Positions 33,090-42,950 of a stretch of DNA of 64,000 nucleotides are shown here, one piece after another. The stretch lies in contig JAPNXP010000013.1 in NCBI GenBank assembly GCA_028753945.1, positions 124,001-188,000 of the forward strand. Direction: 5' to 3'. The number at the start of each line of letters is the position of its first letter. Position 1 is the first letter of the stretch. The stretch comes from Hexactinellida sp. DTS-2022 (taxonomy: Eukaryota > Porifera > Hexactinellida). The notes under the pieces are model-generated. The model saw nothing but the letters and a program-made list of their open reading frames with translations, was not told where the DNA came from and made no database searches. A program made the position numbers and the translations under genes.

Positions 33090-33959
33090 CTACTCAAGTT
33101 TTCGTTTCTTGATAGAATTTGATTGTGTACAGTCATTGACGCGATTCGATTCAAGATTTACAGTGTCTGATCTTCTGATCCGAATACAATTATTTCGAGG
33201 AAATCTTCCACACAGCATTCTTTTCTTGGTGCGAAATTGCCGAGGCTCGCTTCTAACCGTCGATACTTCTGTAACCTCTTCTGGCATTGGTCTGTCTGGG
33301 TAGATGAAGGCATCGTTTGTGTTTGGTGTAAATGTATTAGGACTCCCGGATGAAATGGATTCAGTTTGATACTGAGGTGGGATTACCAGTTTGGGCGGAT
33401 GAATAAAATATTCTGAGGACGCGTAGGAAGAGGGACTGGAAATGGACAAGTTGGAACCGGATAGAGAACTTTGTGGGCGTAGTTCCCAGGTTGCTGACCG
33501 ACAAAGAGGAGACTGTGGCGCACTCCTACACTCCCCCATTGGGCTGACGCTACGTGGCGACAAGTGAGAGGGAGATATAGACCTTGTGATGTTCCTCAGA
33601 GCTGAAATTCGGTCCAAATAGTCATCACAGGCATTCTCGTTCTTTCGCTTCCTATCCGGTATAAATGAAGTTCGTTGTAGGGGCGTGTGACGTAAATTTG
33701 AATTCGGAATGTGTATATAAATGTTAGATGGGCGGGATTTGAATGGGTTAGGGGAAGAAGGTGATGCAGGATTTGAAGAGTCAATCGATGCTGTTTCCTC
33801 GGAGTCGAAACGATTGCGGTTCAGAGAACTCAATTCTATTGTCTCATATAATGACGTGAGCTGCAAGAGATGGAGATTTGGGTCATTGTCGGGATCACTA
33901 GTTCGTTCCTCGCGAATCAATTGCGAAATACGACCTTGACTTCCGCTTGGTGATTGCAT
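33090..33959 (-). CDS. Serine/proline-rich protein of unknown function
   Basis: The frame is open from 34091 but the first ATG is at 33959 (MQSPSGSQGRISQLIREE), preceded by a possible splice acceptor (ATAATAG). From there 289 residues. The protein is rich in Ser, Pro, Asn and Arg, with many Ser-Pro sites (SISPSHLSPRSVSP; SAPQSPLCRSATWELRP; SPSSPNPFKSRPS). There is a basic cluster PDRKRKNENA and a basic C-terminus SIKKRKLE, both possible nuclear localisation signals. No domain was recognised; it looks largely disordered, with a short predicted helix at LHLLQLTSLYETIELSSL. A regulatory nuclear protein under proline-directed kinases is a guess. It lies in the gene-poor part of the window. Confidence 0.6.
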   Translation of the reverse strand: MQSPSGSQGRISQLIREERTSDPDNDPNLHLLQLTSLYETIELSSLNRNRFDSEETASIDSSNPASPSSPNPFKSRPSNIYIHIPNSNLRHTPLQRTSFIPDRKRKNENACDDYLDRISALRNITRSISPSHLSPRSVSPMGECRSAPQSPLCRSATWELRPQSSLSGSNLSISSPSSYASSEYFIHPPKLVIPPQYQTESISSGSPNTFTPNTNDAFIYPDRPMPEEVTEVSTVRSEPRQFRTKKRMLCGRFPRNNCIRIRRSDTVNLESNRVNDCTQSNSIKKRKLE

Positions 33960-35763
33960 TTGGCTATTATGTAGAAAATATTTAGATACTTTTGTAATTA
34001 CAAGTCTACTCTTATGAGCTAAATACAGTGTATTTATATGTATTGTGTAGATCGAGCTAGACAATGCAGTGAGCGCGTTGGTATAGTTCAAGTGTTGATG
34101 AGAATGCAGCCTTTTAAATACTAATATGTGGTTAGGAAGGTTGATAGAAACTATGAACTCATAAACAATCTCTTGAAAGGTAGTTTGATCTGAGAGTGAA
34201 ATGAAGGAAATTATAATACTGGTTAATTGGCGCCAGGGAATGTGTAGGAAACCATACTCCCGCTATATAATCAATTTGTTTTGAGAAAACGTCAGTGTTA
34301 ATAAATAATTAATAAATATAAGAATCGACAAAATTAAGATAGCTTTTTTTATTGTAAATAAACTCTACATTATAGGAATATTCAAACATACATTTAGGCA
34401 AAAACCCCGAGTTTAGTTAGTATTTTAATAATTAGGTTCATAACAAACGGAACTGGATAATCAAGTTGGTGTGTATATTTAGTATAATATTATTCTTTCA
34501 CGTGCAAGCAAACAATGCATAAATTTATCCATAATAAACTTCTTTTTTGGTATCCAATTGTCGTTTAGAATTACTGGTGATTTTAATGCTGGAGAAACAT
34601 GTATGCCTAAACCATAAAATTACAGACAAAGACTTAGAGTGGTCGAACAAGAATGAATATATTTTTGCTATGCTTCCCTAAAGCAGAATAGAATATCAAT
34701 TTAGACGTATATCCCTTATCGAATGTTTTATGTTATCTCATGCATCGATCCATATCACAAGCTTGCTGCTTAGCCGTCCGAGAAACTGGCAGTATTTAAT
34801 TTAGGAAGCATTATAATAAGGTAGACACGATAAGAGCTACAAGGATTCAATAATAGGATTATTCGCCTTAGAAAAACGTGTTATAGCAATAACTGAATTA
34901 TCTACGTGGCTATATACCATAAGGACAAGAACAGTGATTAATTGCATCATTATATTCTCATTAGACATCATCTAGATTATTCCAGAGGAAAAATCACAAA
35001 TGCATTCACAGCCAAATATGCTATAAGTTGTGTGCTGCAAAATAAATACCCTTTATGTAGTGCAGAGTAGAAACTCATACTAATTAATGTAACCAGATAA
35101 CATCAAATAAAGAAAGCCAGTTAATTCCTCAACTCTACTCTGAGCGTGTACGAGCATAAGGCAAATCAATTTACAGGACAGTGTTATCAGAAGTTGATTA
35201 TGAGGTCACGCAAGCAGTGGCTAGAACTAATGATATCTTATCTTAGTTATAAGCCAGCTACATAACAGCCCTAGAGTGGTTATTCGTATTAGTGTAATCT
35301 AATGCACTCTAATTGAGAATAGGGCAAATTAAACACAAGTACATTTTTGATTAAATTTCTTAGTTTCTACATTGACTTCCAATAAGCAATTGGGCAAGTT
35401 CCAACAATTCACTACCCATGTTGTTGATTTGTTGTGTTTCTAGTATATACGTTGACATGGGCAAAGGGCGTCCTATTTAATATGCAAGTACGTACACAAG
35501 TTTTAAAAGTATATTTTATAAGGAAATATTTCTGGACATTTATCTGTGAAAATATTACTTTCAATCAACATTACATCAAGAATTAGCAAGAAAATTGCTG
35601 AAAGTGAAAAATTTACAATTAAAAGTTCTGTCATCCAAATCTTTAGTTCTGTTGATGAAATATTGTGCTATTATACTTTCAATGTAGTTTTAATTTAAAC
35701 TCTCCTATTATAATTAGAATACCATACATCCTATGAATACTAATTCATAATAGACAACTTATT
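33960..35763. other. Non-coding AT-rich stretch
   Basis: No gene, tRNA or transposon end was recognised. The first 130 bases next to 33959 continue the open frame of the serine-rich gene without an ATG and probably are its 5' untranslated region or an intron. Confidence 0.55.
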
Positions 35764-36148
35764 CTAGTTATTTTTCCTATCTCTACTAGTACTACCTTGC
35801 TTCAATAACAAAATTCCTAAAATCATACATAATATTCCTAAAATCCAGGTAAACTTCAGTTCCTCTTCGAACAGAAAGTGGCCTAGAATTCCCGTAGTTA
35901 TGAAGTTGCTGGTTGTATTGAATATCATCGCAATAACAACTGAAGGTGTTGAATGAAGACTGCGTACAAATAATAACCACATCAGCACATTACAAACAAC
36001 AACCATTCCAATTGAGATAACTTTGAATTGAAATTCCCAATCTACGGAAATGAATCCATTTGAGGCAAAATGCTAGTTTGGAAAAGAATGCAGCCAGGGC
36101 GGCAAATATCCCAGCCGTTGTAGACAAAATAATACCGTTGGTTAACAT
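35764..36148 (-). pseudogene. TMEM42: TMEM42-like four-helix membrane protein with a one-base frameshift
   Basis: Two open frames on the minus strand join only if one base in the T4 run at 36070-36067 is ignored. The first part starts at the ATG at 36148 and reads AGIFAALAAFFSKLAF. The second reads ASNGFISVDWEFQFKVIS then IGMVVVCNVLMWLLFVRSLH, SVVIAMIFNTTSNFITTGIL, GHFLFEEELKFTWILGIL. Blocks and order fit TMEM42, a small drug/metabolite-transporter-like family (human 159 residues; here about 127). No GT/AG pair can restore the frame. This is either a recent pseudogene or an assembly error in a homopolymer. A further upstream exon is possible (acceptor TTTAG just before the ATG). Confidence 0.72.
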
Positions 36149-36821
36149 AAGCTAAATAGTATTTAGATAAATAATAGGTGTGTTTGTTTAGTCTAGTTGG
36201 GCTTGTGATTGAAAAATAGATTGAAACTATGACTTCTCTTTGTGATTAATTCACCAACAGAGTAATATTATATTATCTCAATTAAAAGTTAGTTGTGTTA
36301 AATTATATATCACAAACTGATCGACAAACTCTATGTCGTCGCATGATTCATAGCATTACAATAGCTATCTCGTAGCCATACAGTCCTATCCTACAACAGA
36401 GGCCAATAGCCAATAATAACTTGCAATATTTGGAACTCCTCCCTTGTATGATGCAATTTCATGTTTTAAAATTTTAGTATTGTTTGTACGGACATATGTA
36501 GTACAACTACTATCATCAAATTCACAATAAAATGTCACAATTTATTTTTGAAATATAAATTCAACTTAGAATTGTAGTTATCTACACCAAATAATGTTGG
36601 GATATCATATCATCATATCATATTCTGTTAATTAATAGAGTCACCTCGGGACCAGGTTACTTTGACCCAATTAAGCGGAGAAATCTATTTTTTAACCGAA
36701 AATATTTTAAGCCAAAATGTAATTCCGTCCTATATATCCTGTGAAATTTTGACCCGGCCGAGACCCTGTATTAACGAATTAACAATAGAGACACTATTTT
36801 GAGGTTTGTTTGTAGCTATAA
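36149..36821. other. Divergent intergenic region between TMEM42-like and ALDH7A1
   Basis: The two flanking genes point away from each other, so this should hold both promoters. It is AT-rich with a short ATATC/ATCAT repeat near 36602-36625. No gene was seen. Confidence 0.55.
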
Positions 36822-38426
36822 ATGCTCCGGGTAATAGCATCAGCATTCCGATTCCGATACAGTCACTACCAACAATGTAAGACCCGTGCATTCTCTGACT
36901 ATCTCGTCAACGACAGCAAGTACTCGTTTCTCAGACGGCTCGGATTAGACACCTGCAACCCGGGTGTGTTTAACGGCGAGTGGGGAGGGCGAGGCGACAC
37001 GGTTACGTCATACTCCCCGGCTACTAACAAACCTATTGCTCAAGTTACTTTCGGTAGCGTACAGGATTTCAATGAGACGGTTGAGAAATCGCGAGAATCG
37101 TGGAGAGAGTGGTGCTTGGTGCCGGGGCCCAAGAGGGGAGAGGTGGTGCGACAGGTAGGGGACGCACTCCGCGGAAATCTAATCGATCTGGGAAAGCTTT
37201 TGAGCCTCGAGGTGGGTAAGATTCTTCCAGAGGGCATTGGTGAGGTCCAGGAGTATATCGACATGTGCGATTTCGCAGTTGGCCTGAGTCGCATGCTAGG
37301 CGGCAGTGTGATGCCTTCGGAACGGGCCGGACACATGCTGTTAGAGAACTGGAATCCCCTCGGCTTAGTTGGGATCATAACTGCGTTCAATTTCCCTGCT
37401 GCTGTATTCGGATGGAATCACGCGTTATCCCTGGTCTGTGGTAACTGCACGATACTGAAAGGCGCTCCTACTGCCCCGCTAGTCTCCATAGCCATAACAC
37501 GCATCATACAGTCTGTACTCGAGGCCAACGGGTACCCGGCTAACATATGCTCGCTGGTCTCGGGCGGGGCTGACATCGGACGGGAGATGGTGGCGGACAG
37601 ACGAGTGGACCTGGTCTCCTTCACAGGCAGCACCGAGGTGGGGCGACAGGTGGGCGCCACAGTGCAGGCGCGGTTCGGTAGACATGTGCTGGAGCTCGGA
37701 GGGAACAACGCACTTATTGTGAACGAAGACGCAGACTTAGAGATGGCGCTGCGCTCCATGCTGTTCTCCTGTGTAGGGACTGCTGGACAGCGATGCACCA
37801 CTACAAGACGCGTGATGCTACACGAATCCATTCACGACGAGATGGTAGAGGGGTTGGTTAAGGCCTACAAACAGGTGCCCATCGGAGATCCGCTGGAAGA
37901 GGGGGTGCTATACGGCCCCCTGCATACCGATAAGGCTGTGAGAGAGTACCAGTCAGCTGTCAGGGAGGCTGTCGAGCAAGGAGGCAAGGTATCCTATGGG
38001 GGAAAGAAAATAGACCGACCCGGTAACTTCGTGGAGCCTACGCTTATCACAGGTATCGCCCATGACGCGCCTATTGTGTGGAAGGAGACATTCGCACCTA
38101 TCACATACGTATACAAGTTCTCCACTCTCGAGGAGGCGTTTTCCTGGAACAACGAAGTGGACCAGGGATTGACTTCATCTCTATTCACCAAAGATGTCGG
38201 TAAGGTATTTAAATGGCTAGGCCCGCACGGATCTGATTGCGGAATTGTTAACGTTAACATTCCAACGAGCGGCGCTGAAATAGGCGGTGCCTTCGGAGGG
38301 AATAAGGCCACTGGGTGGGGTCGGGAGGCTGGTTCGGACTCGTGGAAGCAGTACATGCGACGGTCTACTTGTACCATTAATTACAGCGATGAGTTGCCTC
38401 TAGCCCAGGGCATTAAGTTTGAGTAA
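36822..38426 (+). CDS. ALDH7A1: Alpha-aminoadipic semialdehyde dehydrogenase (antiquitin)
   Basis: Single exon, 534 residues (human 539). The first 25 or so residues are basic and hydroxylated ([18 protein letters not shown]), a likely mitochondrial presequence. The body matches antiquitin: [64 protein letters not shown]. The general base Glu291 is in LELGGNNA and the catalytic Cys325 in [12 protein letters not shown]. The tail [30 protein letters not shown] is typical. It oxidises alpha-aminoadipic semialdehyde in lysine breakdown and betaine aldehyde-like substrates, using NAD+. It is the first gene of the plus-strand block. Confidence 0.96.
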   Translation: MLRVIASAFRFRYSHYQQCKTRAFSDYLVNDSKYSFLRRLGLDTCNPGVFNGEWGGRGDTVTSYSPATNKPIAQVTFGSVQDFNETVEKSRESWREWCLVPGPKRGEVVRQVGDALRGNLIDLGKLLSLEVGKILPEGIGEVQEYIDMCDFAVGLSRMLGGSVMPSERAGHMLLENWNPLGLVGIITAFNFPAAVFGWNHALSLVCGNCTILKGAPTAPLVSIAITRIIQSVLEANGYPANICSLVSGGADIGREMVADRRVDLVSFTGSTEVGRQVGATVQARFGRHVLELGGNNALIVNEDADLEMALRSMLFSCVGTAGQRCTTTRRVMLHESIHDEMVEGLVKAYKQVPIGDPLEEGVLYGPLHTDKAVREYQSAVREAVEQGGKVSYGGKKIDRPGNFVEPTLITGIAHDAPIVWKETFAPITYVYKFSTLEEAFSWNNEVDQGLTSSLFTKDVGKVFKWLGPHGSDCGIVNVNIPTSGAEIGGAFGGNKATGWGREAGSDSWKQYMRRSTCTINYSDELPLAQGIKFE

Positions 38427-38947
38427 CATTTGCATTCGTGATCTATTACTCGTTTACTACTCACTTAATCACATGTAGTTATCTTACAACTTTCTATTAA
38501 AATAGATTTTAGACTACATTTTAATTAGAGTATTTATCAGACTACACGGCTCTTACTTTATTCTTAAACTTTAATCTTGTGCTTTAGTGATTCATGATGT
38601 TATTTCGGAATTCCTTAGCTTTCTCTGTACTGTATACTTAGAATACTCAATCAAGTGTATGGAACTCACTATAAAACTCAGGGAGCATATGTTTGTTATT
38701 AGAAGCGCAAATATGCTACCTAGCAATCATAATCATAATCAATATCAGAGAATGAATGGGATTTCTTAACTTGGTGTTGTCAGGATGCATCGTGTCTCAT
38801 TTCAGTTGGCTTCGTATATGAACATATGAATAGTCGAATCAAGGTTTCGTTTTATTCGTTTACCTACCAAGTTGTGTAGTCTTATTACTCGCTACCTACA
38901 GCTGTTAGTACAAATACATTGTTGAGTTCATTTCTTCATCCGAACAA
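38427..38947. other. Intergenic DNA, nothing recognised
   Basis: AT-rich; contains the 3' end of ALDH7A1 and the 5' region of the next gene. A short open frame at 38587-38769 has no recognisable features. Confidence 0.55.
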
Positions 38948-39733
38948 ATGGCACGTCTATGTAGAAAAATACTTTTTGTTCTGTTAACTTTGTCACCTTT
39001 TCTCTCCAACATTCTCACTACACAGGAACGTCTTACTTGCGAAAAAATTAACTCTTGTGCATGCGAACTCTCTAACGGCGAGATTGTGGACCTGAGTCCG
39101 TTGGAGTACACTGAGCTAATCGCTGCAGGAGAGAACTCGGCCTTCCAGCTTTTTATTTGCAACGCTAGGGACTATGGGGACGAAACGAGCACTTGCAGTA
39201 CTGAGAATGACGTAGTCATTTGCCAGGACTTGTCAGTGACGGAGGGTGTGCACATATACTATAACTGGGGCAGACAGTACACTGCCGAGTTTACAGTCTC
39301 CAATCCCTATCCGTTGCAGATAGAAATACTCTACAGACTGGGGGACTCTGATCGTAATGCAACTGTTAATGTGCGTTGTGACGAATCTGTGGTGGGCATC
39401 CTATCACTGCTGGGTGTTTACAACAGACACGCGGAATTCGCACTGCACACTAAGTACGGTTGTCCCGGATATCAAGAATCCACTGGTACTATCCCTGCGC
39501 TATTCATACTGCTTGTGTTAGGCTTATTAGCATTCGGGCTATACTTTGTAGTAGGCGCTGTTGTGAATTGGAAAATGAAAGGAACCAGTGGAGCCGAGAC
39601 AATCCCGAACTTTGAATTTTGGAAGGAAAGTCCTATTCTATTCATAGATGGGTTTTATCTAGTTGGTGCTCCTATTTGCCAATGCGCGAGAGACAATCTC
39701 TCCAAGAGAAGTGCTTCCTACGCACAGATATAA
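38948..39733 (+). CDS. Type I membrane protein with an MRH-like lumenal domain, CD-MPR/Atg27 type
   Basis: 261 residues. A signal peptide occupies about 1-26, followed by a cysteine-rich lumenal domain with eight cysteines (C31, C37, C39, C71, C83, C92, C144, C172), one membrane helix at about 183-207 and a cytoplasmic tail of about 54. Just after the membrane the tail reads KGTSGAETIPNFEFWKES and then FIDGFYLV, closely recalling the cation-dependent mannose-6-phosphate receptor ('[27 protein letters not shown]'-like, from memory). This supports the CD-MPR/Atg27 family, involved in sorting between Golgi, endosomes and autophagosomes. Whether the lumenal domain binds mannose-6-phosphate cannot be told from sequence by eye. 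Single exon. Confidence 0.68.
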   Translation: MARLCRKILFVLLTLSPFLSNILTTQERLTCEKINSCACELSNGEIVDLSPLEYTELIAAGENSAFQLFICNARDYGDETSTCSTENDVVICQDLSVTEGVHIYYNWGRQYTAEFTVSNPYPLQIEILYRLGDSDRNATVNVRCDESVVGILSLLGVYNRHAEFALHTKYGCPGYQESTGTIPALFILLVLGLLAFGLYFVVGAVVNWKMKGTSGAETIPNFEFWKESPILFIDGFYLVGAPICQCARDNLSKRSASYAQI

Positions 39734-40097
39734 TGACCTCTGACAGTTATTAATATTATATACCTATTCTATATGTACGTTGTGTGTCTCTAGTCAAGGT
39801 CTCTTTTTTGATAGTAGATTATATTTACAAGCAATAAATACACATTGATTAAGTATAATTATTTAAGAAATCGATGTTGAATCAATTGTTGCATAAACTC
39901 TTATAAGTTGTCTCTTAGAAGGTTTAGTTCTTTAATACTTTACATTTTCAGACTACGTATCTGCCTCGGGGCTTCTTAAATTAGTTAAAGGGAATAGTAC
40001 GTGATTATATGGAAGATATGTAGTATTTCTATATCTAGACAATAATTTAAATATTTTCAGATTGATTGACCATATTTTCGCAATATTTAGTTGCGAA
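39734..40097. other. Intergenic DNA, nothing recognised
   Basis: AT-rich. Splice-acceptor-like strings (ATATTTTCAG at 40051-40060; ATATTTAG ending at 40090) lie shortly before the EED start and could mark a 5' exon or a trans-splice site. Confidence 0.5.
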
Positions 40098-41240
40098 ATG
40101 GATTCTCTCCTAACAAGTTCACAGTCAGATTTCGAACCGGACGACTCCATATTTAGTCCATACGTCCTTCCTAAGTTTAAATTCACCAAATACATCAAAG
40201 AAGATCACAAGAAGTCTATATACTGTATCCAATTCAACCAATACTTAGGGAAAGACAACCAGAAAATCCTAGCTAGTATAGGTAGCAATCGTGCTACAAT
40301 ATACGACTGCACTGAACACGGTAGCATAACTCCAATTCAGGTATACGTGGATCCGAATGCAGATGAGGACTTCTACACCTGTGTATGGACATACACTTTT
40401 GAATACGAGTCTCTGTTAGCTGTCGCTGGAGCCAAGGCTTGTATCCATATTATAAATGTTACCACCGGAAAGCCATACAGGTCCTTACTAGGACACGGGG
40501 ATGCTATAAACGATTTAAAATTCCATGTTTCTAAGCCTGAGATATTATTCTCTGCTAGCAAGGACCATTCCATTCGTATCTGGAATATAGGCACTGTGGT
40601 GTGTGTGGCTATACTGGCTGGCATGGACGGACATAGGGACGAAGTGTTGGGTGTAGATATCAACCATAACGGGAGTCTGTTGCTGTCGTGTGGCATGGAC
40701 CATGCAGTTAAGATCTGGGACCTAGAGGAGGAGGAGCTGAGCGAGGCTATTCACGTTAGGTCGTATTCCCACAGTCCCGTGGATAAAGTGAAGTCGTTCA
40801 AAACACTAAACATGTATTCTGCTAAGTTCTCCACGCGAGACATCCACACTAACTACGTAGACTGCGTGCGTTGGATAGGAGAGTTCGTGCTGTCTAAATC
40901 CTGCGAGAATGTGATTGTATGTTGGAAGCCGGACATCCTCAAGCGAGCGACAGCCAGCTCCGAGCAGAAGGCTCTCATTCTGTACACATACACGGTGCCA
41001 GATAGCTCTATATGGTACATAAGGTTCAGTATGGACATGAACTTCAACATCCTCGTAACGGGCAACCAGGTAGGGAGTGTATTCCTATACAGCCTTAGGG
41101 TGGCTAAAAAACCGCGAGCTGAGCGATTGTCACACCCCGCGTGTAACTCTACTGTGCGACAGGTGTGTTTCAGTCCGGATACGAAGGTGTTAATAGTCGC
41201 GTGTGATGACAGCACTATCTGGAGATGGGATAAGAATTGA
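40098..41240 (+). CDS. EED: Polycomb protein EED (PRC2 core WD40 subunit)
   Basis: 380 residues from the ATG at 40098 (MDSLLTSSQSDFEPDD); the frame is open 12 codons earlier but lacks an ATG. Seven WD blades match EED in order: KEDHKKSIYCIQFNQYLG, DEDFYTCVWTYTFE, LGHGDAINDLKFH, FSASKDHSIRIWNIGT, GMDGHRDEVLGVDI, FSTRDIHTNYVDCVRW, LSKSCENVIVCWKPD, IWYIRFSMDMNFNILVTGNQVG. Of the cage that reads H3K27me3 in human EED (Phe97, Tyr148, Trp364, Tyr365), the Tyr in DFYTC and the Trp-Tyr in SIWYI are kept, while Phe97 is replaced by tyrosine (SIYCIQF). PRC2 methylates H3K27. The N-terminal tail is shorter than in vertebrates (human 441). Single exon. Confidence 0.95.
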   Translation: MDSLLTSSQSDFEPDDSIFSPYVLPKFKFTKYIKEDHKKSIYCIQFNQYLGKDNQKILASIGSNRATIYDCTEHGSITPIQVYVDPNADEDFYTCVWTYTFEYESLLAVAGAKACIHIINVTTGKPYRSLLGHGDAINDLKFHVSKPEILFSASKDHSIRIWNIGTVVCVAILAGMDGHRDEVLGVDINHNGSLLLSCGMDHAVKIWDLEEEELSEAIHVRSYSHSPVDKVKSFKTLNMYSAKFSTRDIHTNYVDCVRWIGEFVLSKSCENVIVCWKPDILKRATASSEQKALILYTYTVPDSSIWYIRFSMDMNFNILVTGNQVGSVFLYSLRVAKKPRAERLSHPACNSTVRQVCFSPDTKVLIVACDDSTIWRWDKN

Positions 41241-41362
41241 GTGTATTAGAACAATGCAACCCTATTGACTTATTAATTCAGTTTACTAGATTTATATGCG
41301 TTATGCGAGTTTATTGTTCCTTTAATTAGCTTTTGCTAGCAGAGAAGTACGTCTGTGAATTT

Positions 41363-42681
41363 ATGTCTCAACTGTCTAAGAAAACTCCCTTCCTTACCGC
41401 CATATGGTTAGTTGTCAGTTCGTATTCTACGCGTGTGTCTGACTTTCTCCCTATAGGGTACTTTATTGGTGCTTGGCATCAGTACACTGTTTCCCCAAAG
41501 AGTACAGAGCTGAAGTATCGAGAATTAGCTCTCTGAGATCTCAGATTGTATCGAGCTTTGACCAATTGGTTGTTCAGCTGGAAATGAGAAAAAATGAACT
41601 AATGGAAGAATTGGATGTGATAGAATACGAACTCTTGAGGGAACAAGAAGAAACAGATAAGTTTATTCGTATATTGGAAGACGGACATGAATACTCCCGA
41701 GTTAATCACCATCAGAGTGAATTTGTGACTTCTATTAAGAATCAACACATTACCGACACTGAACATAAGATAAAAGAACTCAAATACCATAAAAACAAGT
41801 CTGTTGTTGTGTTTATTTGGGATGATGGAATATTTCAAGATTTGAACAAACTAAGTAAAATTATTTTGAAAGATAAGATCCCTTATCACGAGAAGATACA
41901 CCCAGTTATTCAAACGAGTCATTATGGCAGTAAGATTGGAGAAATCAAACCTCGTGGCATTGCCATTGATCCTAAGTCTAATAACATATTCATAGCGGAT
42001 CATTATAATGAGCGAATTCAGGTTTTTGACCCTAATGGAAAATATTTGTATAAGTTTGGGGAGAGTAGACCAGGTAAGATCAATTCACCTATTGGTATAG
42101 CTATATATGGCGATAAGGTGTATGCGAGTCTTTATGAGAAACAAATAAATATTTATAATTTGGAAGGAGACTACATTAATAAGTTTGGTAACCCTAATTC
42201 CGATCCCAGAGGAATAGCTATATCTGAGATAAATGGAGATATCTATGTATGCAACTACGATAATAATAATATTCTAGTCTACTCTAAAGATCTCAGCTAT
42301 AAAACTAGTTTCGGAAAAGACAACTTAAGCTACCCACGATATATAGAACTGACTCAAGATAGGATATATATCCTGGATGAAGGGAACCCCTGTATGCACA
42401 TATTCAACAGAGATCACAGCTATTCTCATAGCATTGTGAGTAGCGGGATACATGAAGCAGTTGAACAAAGTTTTTTCTTTACCTTAGATATAGAAGAAAA
42501 CATCTTGATAACAGATTTTAATAGAAACTTAATCAGTGTATTTAGCAATGAAGGTGCTCTGATACATCAAATCAGGGTAGGAATTGAATACTTCCATAGG
42601 CCGTTTGGAATTGCAATAGACAGAATTAATAGGATCGTAGTAGCGACTGATGGGCAAAAAGGAAATCTAAAAATATTCTAG
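41363..42681 (+). CDS. Coiled-coil/NHL-repeat protein, tandem copy 1 (two exons)
   Basis: Exon 1, 41363-41406, encodes MSQLSKKTPFLTAI. A 50-bp intron (GTTAGT, ending CTGACTTTCTCCCTATAG with a branch-point-like CTGAC) is followed by exon 2, 41457-42681, for 422 residues. The N-terminal 120 residues are helical (LRSQIVSSFDQLVVQLEMRK; EELDVIEYELLREQEET). The rest forms NHL propeller blades (GEIKPRGIAIDPKSNNIFIAD; RIQVFDPNGKYLYKFGE; SDPRGIAISEINGDIYVCNY; HRPFGIAIDRINRIVVATD). The layout is that of TRIM-NHL proteins without RING and B-box. Function unknown; NHL propellers bind RNA or protein. It is nearly identical to the next two genes. Confidence 0.8.
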
Positions 42682-42950
42682 CTACAGAGTAACACTCTTG
42701 TTGTTTGTTTTTGAATTTTGAATTTTAACTTAATTTAGTTGTAATTATATATATTGTTTAGATATTTTTAATTTGTTTTATTAAAGCGGTACTAGGGCCA
42801 TTAATTGTCCACAACTTGTATTTGATCAGAGAGTCAAATGTAGTTATGTCCCATATCAGTTCAAATCAGTATATTAGCTTCATATGCGTTATGTAAGTGT
42901 GTTGTTGCTATAATTAGCTTTTGCTAGCAGAGAAGTACGTCTGTGAATTT

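Noticed and set aside
33960-34091. N-terminal extension of the serine-rich protein by 44 codons
   Set aside because: The extension has no ATG and reads hydrophobic, unrelated sequence; an acceptor-like site lies just before the ATG at 33959.
41333-41536. 67-codon frame running into the NHL gene and repeated in copy 2
   Set aside because: It reads through a GT...AG intron; copy 3 breaks this frame before the ATG while keeping the exon. The spliced model explains all three copies.
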